Positions 8,775-16,370 of a DNA stretch of 28,092 nucleotides are shown piece by piece. Each line of letters starts with the position of its first letter. Position 1 is the stretch's first letter. Origin of the DNA: CAG-841 sp963656825. Lineage in GTDB: Bacteria; Bacillota; Clostridia; Oscillospirales; CAG-272. The stretch spans positions 1 through 28,092 of the forward strand of contig CAVKJG010000026.1 in NCBI GenBank assembly GCA_963656825.1, read 5' to 3'. The position numbers and the translations under genes were made by a program. The notes below the pieces were generated by a model. The model was not told the origin of the DNA, did not search any database, and saw only the letters and a list, made by a program, of their open reading frames with translations.

Positions 8775-9333
8775 GCCCGAAAAATTTAAGAATGCCGTTA
8801 TACATTCCTCCGGCGAAAACGTCGGGGGAATTTTTAAGCAGGTCCGCCTCCGACTGCGTGGTTATAAATCCCGTTTCTATAAGAGTCGCCGGCATTTTTG
8901 TTCTTCTCAGCACATAAAGGCTCGGCCGCGCGGAAACGCCTCTGTCCGCAATTCCGACAGCCTCGCTTATTCCGGCAACGATATCGACCGCAAGCGGATA
9001 CGCTTCGGATGCTGTCGAATAGACAAAGCCCTCCGTTCCGGACGCCGTCGGGATATCCGAGGCGTTTGCGTGTATCGAAATAAAATAATCCGCGCCCCAG
9101 CTGTTTGCCGCGTTTACTCTTGCGGCAAGACTTGACGCCACGCTCGTTCCGAGAATCTCATCGGGAGAATTCCGCGAAAGTCTTGCCTCAAAATTCGGAT
9201 TTGCATTGAGAAGAGCCGCAAGCCTTACACCTATTTCGTATACAAGGTCCTGCTCGCGATAGCCGCTTCCCTCCGCACCGGCATTGGGATTTTCGGGATT
9301 ATGCCCCTGATCTATAAATATTTTTATCGCCAT
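8764..9333 (-). CDS. N-acetylmuramoyl-L-alanine amidase (Amidase_3 family)
   Basis: 189 residues consisting of a catalytic domain only. Zinc ligands of the AmiC/CwlC-type fold are His11 (IDQGH), Glu27 (YREQD) and His88 (SIHAN). The catalytic Glu is Glu153 in TLIETGF. It would cut the bond between N-acetylmuramic acid and L-alanine of peptidoglycan. No signal peptide, membrane segment or cell-wall-binding repeat is present, unlike most housekeeping autolysins; this fits a spore/mother-cell or prophage-type amidase. GGAGG precedes the ATG. It is transcribed towards the PAP2 gene, with an 11-base overlap of the two stop ends, and lies at the place where dnaA often stands upstream of rpmH. Confidence 0.9.
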   Translation of the reverse strand: MAIKIFIDQGHNPENPNAGAEGSGYREQDLVYEIGVRLAALLNANPNFEARLSRNSPDEILGTSVASSLAARVNAANSWGADYFISIHANASDIPTASGTEGFVYSTASEAYPLAVDIVAGISEAVGIADRGVSARPSLYVLRRTKMPATLIETGFITTQSEADLLKNSPDVFAGGMYNGILKFFGLSR

Positions 9334-9424
9334 TTTACCCTCCGTAATATATCTGTCTTTTTTATGATATTCGCTTTATTTGATTTACGTTCCGCAAAAA
9401 AACGCAGAAAACTGCAAATAGCTA

Positions 9425-9454
9425 TTGACAAAACACGGTTTTTGCGTGTATAAT
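9425..9454 (+). promoter_or_regulatory. Consensus sigma-A promoter for rpmH-rnpA operon
   Basis: Perfect TTGACA (9425-9430) and TATAAT (9449-9454) with an 18-base spacer, giving a leader of about 70 bases before rpmH. This is the best promoter in the window, as expected for a ribosomal protein operon. Confidence 0.93.
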
Positions 9455-9528
9455 GAAGTTTGTAATTGTGGCAATATGCCCAAGTCCGGCAGACGCCGCT
9501 ATAATTTCCGCAGAGGAGGTGCAATGTA

Positions 9529-9663
9529 ATGCTCAGAACTTATCAGCCCAAGAAGATACAGAGAGAAAAGGAGCACGGCTTCAGAAAAAGAATGCGTACG
9601 GCAAACGGTCGTAAGGTACTCAAAAGAAGACGCGCAAAAGGCAGAGCCCGCCTTTCGTATTGA
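9529..9663 (+). CDS. rpmH: Large ribosomal subunit protein bL34
   Basis: A 44-residue, very basic protein starting MLRTYQPKKIQREKEHGFRK and ending RAKGRARLSY, matching L34 along its whole length. AGAGGAGGT precedes it. The start region reads ATGTAATG: a start codon at 9524 followed at once by TAA, whose last A begins the rpmH ATG. The gene sits in the conserved order rpmH-rnpA-yidD-yidC-jag-mnmE near the replication origin of most bacteria. Confidence 0.98.
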   Translation: MLRTYQPKKIQREKEHGFRKRMRTANGRKVLKRRRAKGRARLSY

Positions 9664-9679
9664 TCTGTAAATCAACAAA

Positions 9680-9713
9680 AAAGCCTGTGGCTTGACATAG
9701 GCTTTAATTTTTT
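9680..9713 (+). terminator. Weak terminator or attenuator between rpmH and rnpA
   Basis: The stem AAAGCCT / AGGCTTT (7 bp, 12-nt loop) is followed by AATTTTTT. A weak intrinsic terminator here would let rpmH be expressed more than rnpA, as in many bacteria. Confidence 0.5.
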
Positions 9714-9752
9714 AGCGGAAGGCTTTTTCCGCTTCGCGCACCGGAGGTTTGT

Positions 9753-10142
9753 GTGAAAGCCACGGCAATTTCCGAAAATCACCTTTATAAAAAGGCTTAC
9801 GCCAAAGGACAGAAAGCCTTTGGCAGACATATCGTGGTATATGTTCTGACCGATTACCACGCCGCGCGTCTTGCACGCGCAAACCCGCTCAAGAAAAAGA
9901 TAAACCGCGTAGGACTTGCGGTTTCAAAGAAAATGGGAGGAGCGGTGGTGCGATCGCGCATAAAGCGGATAATCCGCGCCGCGTATCGCAGGCTTGAAAC
10001 GGAAAACGAAATAAAAAAAGGCTTTCTTGTCGTCATAGCGGCAAAGCAGTCGGCGGCGGACGTAAAATCGACCGATATTTATTCCGACCTGCTTTACACC
10101 TTCGGAAAGCTGAAAATGATTTGCCCGGGTGAGCGGAAATGA
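9753..10142 (+). CDS. rnpA: Ribonuclease P protein component
   Basis: 129 residues from a GTG 5 bases after GGAGG. This is the protein subunit of RNase P, which matures tRNA 5' ends. The family signature is present: SKKMGGAVVRSRIKRIIRAAYR, equivalent to the RNR motif region that contacts the P RNA. It is small and basic as expected. The N-terminus is a few residues longer than the minimal family. Its stop overlaps the yidD start by 4 bases (ATGA). Confidence 0.96.
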   Translation: MKATAISENHLYKKAYAKGQKAFGRHIVVYVLTDYHAARLARANPLKKKINRVGLAVSKKMGGAVVRSRIKRIIRAAYRRLETENEIKKGFLVVIAAKQSAADVKSTDIYSDLLYTFGKLKMICPGERK

Positions 10143-10393
10143 AGCATATAGGCATCTTTTTCGTAAAGCTGTATCAGAAGCTCATTTCTCCGCTCAAGCC
10201 GCCGTGCTGTCGTTTTTCGCCGACCTGTTCGCAGTACGCAATCGAAGCGTTTCGCGAATGGGGCTTTATATGCGGTCTCGGACTGACAATATGGCGTATT
10301 TTGCGCTGCAATCCTTTCGGTCGCGGAGGGTACGATCCCGTTCCCGAAAGAAAGCGCAAAAAAATTAAAGATAACTCCGAAGACGCAAACTAA
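10139..10393 (+). CDS. yidD: Membrane protein insertion efficiency factor
   Basis: 84 residues with one N-terminal amphipathic or membrane-associated helix. The family hallmarks are present: LYQKLISPLKPPCCRFSPTCS, SQYAIEAFREWG, and RCNPFGRGGYDPVP with its conserved cysteines. YidD helps YidC insert inner-membrane proteins. The ATG overlaps the rnpA stop, so translation is coupled. A short charged tail follows. Confidence 0.96.
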   Translation: MKHIGIFFVKLYQKLISPLKPPCCRFSPTCSQYAIEAFREWGFICGLGLTIWRILRCNPFGRGGYDPVPERKRKKIKDNSEDAN

Positions 10394-10411
10394 ATCAAGG
10401 AGAATATTTTA

Positions 10412-11605
10412 ATGTACAAATTTTTTGGAACGATACTCGGGTTCTTCTCGGATATCTGCGGCGGCAGCTACCTTCTGGGGCTTCTCCTGTTCGCCGTAAT
10501 GATAAAGCTGATACTCCTGCCTTTCGGTATAAAGCAACAGAAAAATGCTATACGCCAGGCTAAAATGAAGCCGAAGGAAGAGGCTATCAGAAAGAAATAC
10601 AAGGGCAGAAACGATCAGAAAACTCAGCAGAAGATGCAGAGCGAAATAATGGAAATGTATCAGGCGGAGGGCTACAATCCCGCCGGCGGATGCCTTCCTA
10701 TGCTCGTTCAGCTTGTAATAATCATGCTTTTGTATCAGGTAATCATTTACCCGCTCCGTCACGTTGTCGGAATGGACGCTTCGCTTGTAAAAGCGCTTAC
10801 CGAATTTTCAACCGCGTCTGTGGAAAACGGCGGTCTCGGAATAGTATTTACGGGAAGATATACTGAAATATCGCTTCTCGGCGAGCTTGCAAAGCTCAAA
10901 GACACGGCGCTTACCGAATTTGTCGAAGGCTTCAAGGCGTTTGCGGAGGCTTCCGAAACCTATTCGGCAAATGCGTCGGCATTTGCGGAATCGCTCAGCT
11001 CCGCCCTTGCAAAAGGACTCCCCAACTTTGACCTTTTCGGAATGGAAAACTTCCTTGCCGGAGTTCCCGGCTTCAAAACGGCATTCAAATCCCTTGCCGG
11101 ATTTATGCTCTTCCTTATTCCCATTCTCAACTTCGGCGTTTCGTTTGCTTCGATGAAGCTTACAAGAAAGTTCACATATCAGCCCATGCAGACAGAGCAG
11201 ACAAACCGCTCTATGAAGCTTATGGACTGGTTCGGTCCGCTTATGTCGCTGTGGATTGCGTTCATCGCTCCCGCCGCGCTCGGACTTTACTGGATATTTA
11301 ACACCGTTCTCGGCGTGCTTCAGCAGTTTATTCTTTATAAGGCTATGCCGCTCCCCGTGTTCACGGAGGAGGATTACAAGGCTGCGGAAGCCGAGCTTAA
11401 GGGAAAAGCTCCTTACGGAAAGGAGCAGTCGTTTGCGGATGCTATGCCCGAACGTTCGCTTTATCTTGAAGACTTCGACGAGGACGAAATGCCCGCTCCC
11501 GTAACGGAGGAAGAAGACGACGATGACGACGGAACGGAAGGTCACAGCAGCGTAATCGAGCCTGCAAAGCCCAAGGACAGCGGCTCGAAAAAGAAAAACA
11601 AATAA
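10412..11605 (+). CDS. yidC: Membrane protein insertase YidC/Oxa1
   Basis: 397 residues with AAGGAG before the ATG. The protein starts directly with a membrane segment and no lipoprotein signal, as in many Clostridia. Conserved pieces are MIKLILLPFGIKQQKNA (first insertase helix and cytoplasmic hairpin), GGCLPMLVQLVIIMLLYQV, a long extracytoplasmic insert of about 100 residues, then two C-terminal helix pairs with FTYQPMQTEQ between them. The position of the positively charged groove residue, usually Arg, appears to be Lys32. The C-terminus is a highly acidic stretch followed by a lysine tail (GSKKKNK) that could contact the ribosome. It inserts proteins with or without SecYEG. Confidence 0.95.
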   Translation: MYKFFGTILGFFSDICGGSYLLGLLLFAVMIKLILLPFGIKQQKNAIRQAKMKPKEEAIRKKYKGRNDQKTQQKMQSEIMEMYQAEGYNPAGGCLPMLVQLVIIMLLYQVIIYPLRHVVGMDASLVKALTEFSTASVENGGLGIVFTGRYTEISLLGELAKLKDTALTEFVEGFKAFAEASETYSANASAFAESLSSALAKGLPNFDLFGMENFLAGVPGFKTAFKSLAGFMLFLIPILNFGVSFASMKLTRKFTYQPMQTEQTNRSMKLMDWFGPLMSLWIAFIAPAALGLYWIFNTVLGVLQQFILYKAMPLPVFTEEDYKAAEAELKGKAPYGKEQSFADAMPERSLYLEDFDEDEMPAPVTEEEDDDDDGTEGHSSVIEPAKPKDSGSKKKNK

Positions 11606-11647
11606 GAAACTTTTATCTATCTTTACAAAAAGGAACAGATTCACAAA

Positions 11648-12553
11648 ATGAAAAAAGAAATAACGGTTCAGGCAAAAACCGTTGAGGAAGCCGTAAAAAA
11701 CGGTGCCGCACAGCTCGGCACTGACGAAAACGGCGTTGTGTATGAAGTGATCGAGGAGGCAAAAAGAGGCTTTCTCGGAATGGGCAGCACACCCGCAACG
11801 GTAAAGGTAATGTATGTATTCAAGCCTCTTGAAGCTGCAAGAAGCTTCGCTCAGACACTGATAAAGGATCTTTGTCTTGACGCCGAGGTTATAATTCACG
11901 ATGACGGCAGCGGCGAAGCGCTTATGGAAATAGCGGGAGCCGATGCGGGAACGCTTATCGGTCATCACGGCGATACGCTCGATGCTTTTCAGTATCTTGT
12001 CAATCTTGCCGCAAACAAAAAAGAAACGGATGAGCGCAAATACACGCGTATATCGGTCGATATAGAAAATTACAGAGAAAAAAGAGAACAGACGCTCCGC
12101 GCCCTCGCGGACAGAATGGCGCAGAAGGTCAAGAAAACCGGCAGAAGCGTAACTCTTGAGCCGATGAGCGCTTATGAGCGCAGAATCATTCACGCTCAGG
12201 TTCAGGGCATTGCCGGCGTATCTACGAATTCCGTAGGCTCGGAGGGCAACAGACGCGTTGTTATCTATCTCGAAGGCACGGAAAAGCCGACGGAAGAAAA
12301 CGCCGCAAAATTCGAGCCGCAGCAGTCGCGCGGCGGCGAAAGAAAGGACCGCAGAAACAATCGCAGGGGCGGCAAGGGAGGCGGCAGAAAATCCTCCGAA
12401 CGCACATCGGCTCAGCACAATGAAGAAAGACCGGTCTACAAGCGTCCGGCTGACAAGCCGCGTCCTCAGCCCAGAAAAATAGAAAAGGCAAAGGATCTTG
12501 ACGCTTATTTCGCAAAGCTGAAAGAATTTTCAAGCAACAATCCACAGTCATAA
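11648..12553 (+). CDS. jag: RNA-binding protein Jag / KhpB
   Basis: 301 residues. Three domains are recognisable: Jag-N at about 1-55 (KEITVQAKTVEEAVKNG, RGFLGMGS), a KH domain at about 60-145 with the loop GADAGTLIGHHGDTLDAFQYLVN, and R3H at about 145-215 with the RxxxH core RRIIH. It binds RNA and, in Firmicutes, works with KhpA in cell elongation and sporulation control. The last 85 residues are an Arg/Gly/Lys-rich disordered extension, longer than in Bacillus SpoIIIJ-associated Jag. Its place after yidC is the usual one. A strong terminator follows. Confidence 0.95.
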   Translation: MKKEITVQAKTVEEAVKNGAAQLGTDENGVVYEVIEEAKRGFLGMGSTPATVKVMYVFKPLEAARSFAQTLIKDLCLDAEVIIHDDGSGEALMEIAGADAGTLIGHHGDTLDAFQYLVNLAANKKETDERKYTRISVDIENYREKREQTLRALADRMAQKVKKTGRSVTLEPMSAYERRIIHAQVQGIAGVSTNSVGSEGNRRVVIYLEGTEKPTEENAAKFEPQQSRGGERKDRRNNRRGGKGGGRKSSERTSAQHNEERPVYKRPADKPRPQPRKIEKAKDLDAYFAKLKEFSSNNPQS

Positions 12554-12561
12554 CAAATCAA

Positions 12562-12590
12562 AAAACGAGGCGGATATTCCGCCTCGTTTT
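12562..12590 (+). terminator. Rho-independent terminator between jag and mnmE
   Basis: A 13-bp perfect stem AAAACGAGGCGGA / TCCGCCTCGTTTT with a 3-nt loop, 9 bases after the jag stop. It ends the rpmH operon, at least in part. No clear promoter is seen before mnmE, so some read-through is likely. Confidence 0.85.
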
Positions 12591-12607
12591 CAAAATAGGA
12601 GAATATT

Positions 12608-14002
12608 ATGTATTCTATGTTTTCGTCATCAATAGCCGCGGTATCGACGCCGAAAGGCAGCGGCGGAATTGCCGTAATACGCATATCGGGAAAGGATTCT
12701 CTTTCCATAGCCGATAAATTCGTAAAGCCTTACGGAAGAAAAACGGTTTCCGCAATGGACGCAAACACTGCGCTTCCCTGTCGCATAACCGACGGCGACG
12801 GCTCGGTGATAGACACAGCCGTTGTCACGGTGTTCCGCGCCCCGAAATCGTTTACCGGCGAGGATACCGTTGAAATAAGCTGTCACGGCGGAATTATAAT
12901 ATCCGGCGAGGTGCTTGACCGCGCCATAGAATGCGGCGCAGTGCCGGCAGGGCCCGGCGAATTTACACGCCGCGCGTTTTCTGCGGGAAAGCTTTCGCTT
13001 TCGCAAGCCGAAGCCATAGGCGAAATAATAAGCGCAAAAAGTCATGCGGCACTCAGGCTGTCGCGCGCAAACGTTGACGGAAGGCTTGCCGCCGGAATAA
13101 AAGAAATTTATGACGATATCAAAACCGCGCTTTCCGCCGTCTATGCCGAAACGGACTTCCCCGACGAAGGACTTTCCCCCGTTTCTCCCGAAGAAATGAA
13201 GGCGGCGATAATAAGCGTAAGAAACAAGCTCACCGCGCTTTGCGATTCGTACAAAACGGGGCACGCCGTGGTCGAAGGAATCGGGACGGTTCTCTTCGGA
13301 AAGCCCAACACGGGAAAATCGACTCTGCTCAATCTTCTGTGCGGAAAAGAACGCGCGATAGTTACGGACATTGCCGGCACAACGCGCGATATAATCACCG
13401 AGCAGGTGGTGTGCGGCAACGCGACGCTTCTTATATCTGACACAGCCGGAATCCGCGAAACAGACGACAGAATAGAAGCCGTCGGCGTTGACCGCGCGCT
13501 CGAAAAGCTTGACAGCTGCGAGCTGATAATAGCAGTATTCGATATTTCAAAGCCCCTTGACGCAAATGACGAAAGAGTTATATCCGCCGCGAAAAAAAAT
13601 CGCTTGCTCGGCGCGGCAACAATAGCCGTGCTAAACAAAAACGACTTGGGAAAAGCCGCCGATATCACCGCTTTAAGCGGCGCGTTTGACGAAATTATCA
13701 CGCTTTCGGCAAAAGAACCGTCCTCGCGCGATATTATATCGGAGGCGGTAAACCGTCTTTTCAGCTGCGGAAGCATAGGATCGGGAGAAAACGCAATAAT
13801 CACAAATGCGCGTCAGTATGCAAAGGTGTGCGAGGCTCTGATATGCGTGGAAAATGCGCTTTCGGCAATAGACGCGTTCGGCGTCGATATATCCGGCGCG
13901 GAGCTTGAAGGCGCGATGGGCGCTCTCGGCGAGCTTGACGGCAGACGCGTGGGAATAGAAATCGTTGACGATATCTTTTCAAAATTCTGCGTAGGTAAAT
14001 AA
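12608..14002 (+). CDS. mnmE: tRNA uridine-5-carboxymethylaminomethyl modification GTPase
   Basis: 464 residues, full length. The N-terminal tetrahydrofolate-binding domain contains FTGEDTVEISCHGG and GPGEFTRRAFSAGKLSLSQAEAIGEII. The inserted G domain has G1 GKPNTGKST, the switch DIAGTTRD, G3 DTAGIRETDD and G4 NKND. The C-terminus FSKFCVGK is the usual CxGK ending. With MnmG it modifies U34 in the wobble position of certain tRNAs. The partner mnmG, often next door, is not in this window; birA follows after two bases instead. AGGAG precedes the ATG. Confidence 0.97.
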   Translation: MYSMFSSSIAAVSTPKGSGGIAVIRISGKDSLSIADKFVKPYGRKTVSAMDANTALPCRITDGDGSVIDTAVVTVFRAPKSFTGEDTVEISCHGGIIISGEVLDRAIECGAVPAGPGEFTRRAFSAGKLSLSQAEAIGEIISAKSHAALRLSRANVDGRLAAGIKEIYDDIKTALSAVYAETDFPDEGLSPVSPEEMKAAIISVRNKLTALCDSYKTGHAVVEGIGTVLFGKPNTGKSTLLNLLCGKERAIVTDIAGTTRDIITEQVVCGNATLLISDTAGIRETDDRIEAVGVDRALEKLDSCELIIAVFDISKPLDANDERVISAAKKNRLLGAATIAVLNKNDLGKAADITALSGAFDEIITLSAKEPSSRDIISEAVNRLFSCGSIGSGENAIITNARQYAKVCEALICVENALSAIDAFGVDISGAELEGAMGALGELDGRRVGIEIVDDIFSKFCVGK

Positions 14003-14004
14003 GT

Positions 14005-14739
14005 ATGAATTATCCGGACAAGAAATATATAGAAAAGCTTACGGGCTGTAATATAGTCGCGCTGGAAGAAACGCCTTCGACAAACGATCTTGCCAAAAAA
14101 GCGGCTTTGGACGGTGCTCCCGACGGGACGACATATATCGCAAAAATTCAGACAGGCGGTCACGGCAGGGGCGACAGGCATTTTTTCTGCTATGACGGCG
14201 GTATATATTTAAGCGTGATAATCCGCAATTCATTACTGCCGGCGGAGCTTATAACAAGTGCCGCCGCGGCGGCGGTCTGCCGCGCGGTACGCGCGGCTGC
14301 CTGCGCGCCCGTCACTATAAAATGGATAAACGATCTTTACCTCTCCGACAAAAAAGTCTGCGGCATACTTGCTCTGCGCGCAGGCGACGCATATGTCGTC
14401 GGAATAGGAATAAACGTAAGAAAAACAGTCTTCCCCGACGACCTGCGTCGGACCGCCGCCGCGATATGCTCGGATACGGAGCTGAATTTTCTTGCGGCTG
14501 ATATAATAAACCGGCTCCGCCTTGCAGTAAACGAATCCGCGGCAAGCATAATAAAATATTGCGCCGATAACAGTTATACGCTCGGCAAAGAAATAACATA
14601 TGAAAAGAACGGCAAAACATATATCGGCACGGCAGATAAGCTTTTTTCAGACGGCACGCTTGGAGTAAAGCTTTCCGACGGTAATTATGATATTCTGAGC
14701 TCTGGTGAAATTTCCGTAAAAACCGTAAAAAAGTCTTGA
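14005..14739 (+). CDS. birA: Biotin--[acetyl-CoA-carboxylase] ligase, monofunctional
   Basis: 244 residues. The catalytic domain is complete: substrate loop TPSTNDLAKK, the biotinyl-AMP loop QTGGHGRGDR, the KWINDLYLSDKKVCGIL segment and VVGIGINV. The C-terminal SH3-like domain follows (ITYEKNGKTYIGTADKLFSDG). The N-terminal DNA-binding domain of bifunctional BirA is missing, so this enzyme attaches biotin to carboxylases but should not repress genes. It begins two bases after mnmE without a strong ribosome binding site, which suggests coupled translation. Its stop codon lies inside the -35 box of the rplJ promoter. Confidence 0.92.
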   Translation: MNYPDKKYIEKLTGCNIVALEETPSTNDLAKKAALDGAPDGTTYIAKIQTGGHGRGDRHFFCYDGGIYLSVIIRNSLLPAELITSAAAAAVCRAVRAAACAPVTIKWINDLYLSDKKVCGILALRAGDAYVVGIGINVRKTVFPDDLRRTAAAICSDTELNFLAADIINRLRLAVNESAASIIKYCADNSYTLGKEITYEKNGKTYIGTADKLFSDGTLGVKLSDGNYDILSSGEISVKTVKKS

Positions 14740-14764
14740 CAAATATTTATATCTATGATATCAT
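14736..14764 (+). promoter_or_regulatory. Sigma-A promoter for rplJ-rplL
   Basis: TTGACA at 14736-14741 and TATCAT at 14759-14764, 17 bases apart. The -35 hexamer contains the birA stop codon. It drives the leader and the two ribosomal genes independently of birA. Confidence 0.85.
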
Positions 14765-14769
14765 AATCA

Positions 14770-14945
14770 AGCAATCCTAAGACAGCAGGTTTTGTAAAAG
14801 CTGAGCTTCCCTGCCGAGGAAAGATAATAAAAATGCTTTTTTATGTCTTTTCCGTTTTCTTTGGATAGCGGGAAAGATTTTTTTATTACCGCATTTATCT
14901 GCGGGAAAAAGCTTGGCTTTTCTTTTATTTATATTGAAAGGAGTG
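14770..14945 (+). ncRNA. L10-type ribosomal protein leader with internal attenuator
   Basis: The leader has the hallmarks of the Firmicutes L10 leader: AAGACAGCAGG, then CCTGCCGAGGA, pairing through GCAGG (14785-14789) and CCTGC (14810-14814). The L10(L12) complex binds such RNA to repress its own operon. Downstream a stem CTTTTCCG / CGGGAAAG (14847-14854 with 14869-14876) followed by seven T at 14878-14884 forms an intrinsic terminator, so control is probably by attenuation. A second small hairpin CCGCA / TGCGG lies at 14889-14904. AAAGGAGTG for rplJ comes next. Confidence 0.8.
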
Positions 14946-14954
14946 AAAAACTTT

Positions 14955-15464
14955 ATGCCAAGTGCAAGCGTTCTTGAACAAAAGAAAAAAATCGTTTCGG
15001 ATCTTACCGAAAGAATGAAAAATGCGGTTGCAGGTGTTATCGTAAGCTATCAGGGCATTACCGTTGAAGATGATACCGCTCTCCGTTCGGAACTCAGAAA
15101 GTCCGGCGTTGAATATTCCGTAATTAAGAACACACTTACAAAAAGAGCCTGTGAAGCTGTCGGTTTTGATAAGCTTACAGATACTCTTGAAGGAATGACA
15201 GCCGTTGCTACGTGTGACAGCGATCCCGTCGCAGCTGCTAAAATTCTTAAAAAGTATGCCGACAAAGTAGAAACCTTTGAAATCAAAGCAGGCTTTGTTG
15301 ACGGTGAAACTCTTGATAAAGCAGGAGTTGAAGAACTGGCTGCACTGCCTTCCAAAGAGCAGCTTATTGCAAAAATGCTCGGCAGCTTGCAGTCCTCGCT
15401 TTACGGTCTTGCTTATGTTCTTCAGGCTTATGTCGATAAGCAGAATGAAGAAACAGCAGCGTAA
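14955..15464 (+). CDS. rplJ: Large ribosomal subunit protein uL10
   Basis: 169 residues from the ATG after AAAGGAGTG. An in-frame ATG at 14913 lies inside the leader and is rejected. The sequence follows L10: KIVSDLTERMKNAVAGVIVSYQGI, LRSELRKSGVEYSVIKNTL and GMTAVATCDSDPVAAAK, ending in the L12-binding helices LIAKMLGSLQSSLYGLAYVLQA. It anchors the L12 stalk on the 50S subunit and represses its own operon. rplL follows after 54 bases. Confidence 0.97.
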   Translation: MPSASVLEQKKKIVSDLTERMKNAVAGVIVSYQGITVEDDTALRSELRKSGVEYSVIKNTLTKRACEAVGFDKLTDTLEGMTAVATCDSDPVAAAKILKKYADKVETFEIKAGFVDGETLDKAGVEELAALPSKEQLIAKMLGSLQSSLYGLAYVLQAYVDKQNEETAA

Positions 15465-15518
15465 ATTCCAATCAAAATAAAAAACAAATTTCAAAAAAAT
15501 AATCGGAGGTAATTTATC

Positions 15519-15893
15519 ATGGCATCTGAAAAGATCACAGCAATTCTCGATGAGATAAAATCACTTACAATCCTCGAAGTAGCAGACCTTGTTAAGGCTC
15601 TCGAAGAGGAATTCGGCGTTTCTGCAGCTCCCGTAGCAGCAGTAGCAGTCGGCGGCGCAGCAGCTCCCGCAGCAGAAGAAAAGACAGAATTCGACGTAGT
15701 TCTCGCTTCTTTCGGCGACAAGAAGCTCGATGTTATCAAGGCAGTTCGTGAGATCACAGGTCTCGGCCTTAAAGAAGCTAAAGAGCTTGTTGAGGGCGCT
15801 CCCAAGACAGTTAAAGAAGCAGTTGCTAAAGACGAAGCTGAAAAGATCAAAGAAACTCTTACAGCTGCAGGCGCAACAGTTGAAATCAAATAA
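15519..15893 (+). CDS. rplL: Large ribosomal subunit protein bL12 (L7/L12)
   Basis: 124 residues with CGGAGG ahead of the ATG. The N-terminal dimerisation helices (ITAILDEIKSLTILEVADLVKALEEEFG), an Ala/Val-rich hinge and the C-terminal factor-binding domain (EFDVVLASFGDKKLDVIKAVRE, LGLKEAKELVEGAPKTVKE) are all present. It forms the stalk that recruits elongation factors. The usual partner rpoB does not follow; a terminator and a tRNA gene come next. Codon use is strongly biased, as expected for a highly expressed gene. Confidence 0.98.
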   Translation: MASEKITAILDEIKSLTILEVADLVKALEEEFGVSAAPVAAVAVGGAAAPAAEEKTEFDVVLASFGDKKLDVIKAVREITGLGLKEAKELVEGAPKTVKEAVAKDEAEKIKETLTAAGATVEIK

Positions 15894-15922
15894 TCGAAAT
15901 TTATCTGAATTTTTCAAAACGA

Positions 15923-15967
15923 ACGGAAACGGCTATATTTTAGCCGTTTCCGTAAAGTTTTTTTGCT
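15923..15967 (+). terminator. Rho-independent terminator after rplL
   Basis: A 13-bp stem ACGGAAACGGCTA / TAGCCGTTTCCGT (15923-15935 with 15941-15953) is followed by AAAGTTTTTTTGCTTTTT. It ends the rplJ-rplL transcript. Confidence 0.9.
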
Positions 15968-15974
15968 TTTTATA

Positions 15975-16003
15975 TTGACTTAATTCATTTTTTGTGATAT
16001 AAT
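15975..16003 (+). promoter_or_regulatory. Sigma-A promoter for tRNA-Pro
   Basis: TTGACT at 15975-15980 and TATAAT at 15998-16003 with a 17-base spacer, 32 bases ahead of the mature tRNA. Confidence 0.88.
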
Positions 16004-16035
16004 TCGCTTTGCGCAACAAAAAGAAATTATTCTAT

Positions 16036-16111
16036 CTGGGTGTGGCGCAGTTGGTAGCGCGCTACCTTGGGGTGGTAGAGGCCGCTGGTTCAAGTCCAGT
16101 CACTCAGACCA
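16036..16111 (+). tRNA. tRNA-Pro (anticodon GGG)
   Basis: A complete cloverleaf: acceptor stem CTGGGTG / CACTCAG, D arm GCGC...GCGC, anticodon stem CTACC / GGTAG with loop TTGGGGT giving anticodon GGG, T arm with TTCAAGT, discriminator A and encoded CCA. It reads proline CCC/CCT codons. Its 3' end is the left border of the foreign block, and the last 12 bases before the final CA recur at 24408-24419, so it is the probable attachment site of the integrative element. Confidence 0.95.
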
Positions 16112-16146
16112 AATAAAGCCGAAAACAAATTGTTTTCGGCTTTATT
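16112..16146 (+). terminator. Rho-independent terminator after tRNA-Pro
   Basis: A near-perfect palindrome AATAAAGCCGAAAACAA / TTGTTTTCGGCTTTATT around a single A, followed by further T residues. It starts immediately after the CCA end. Confidence 0.88.
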
Positions 16147-16370
16147 TTTTGCATTTCGGGGCAAAATCGGGCGCTTTCCCACCACTTCGGCACCACCCGA
16201 ATTTCCGAAAATTTTTTGACCACATATCTGACCACAGTTGGAGCAAAGGCAAATCATTTAGTTACTTCTGCTCCGGTACGCTCTGCTCACGAAAAACTAA
16301 ATTCAAAAGGTTCCCGGAGGTATTCCTTCCGAGAACCTTTTTCTTTGTTTACTGCGTATCAAAATTTAAA
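16147..16370. other. Non-coding junction between tRNA-Pro and the HNH gene
   Basis: No convincing gene is present. It contains tandem copies of CACCAC (16180-16185 and 16191-16196) and of TGACCACA (16217-16224 and 16229-16236, start-to-start 12 bases), which could be integrase arm sites. An imperfect inverted repeat, AAAAGGTTC ... GAACCTTTTT (about 16305-16342), looks like a terminator. The position next to the tRNA 3' end fits the end of an integrated element. Confidence 0.45.

Noticed and set aside
10808..12418. 536-residue minus-strand open frame across yidC and jag
   Set aside because: It is a shadow of two well-identified genes, with no ribosome binding site and odd Phe/Arg-rich composition.
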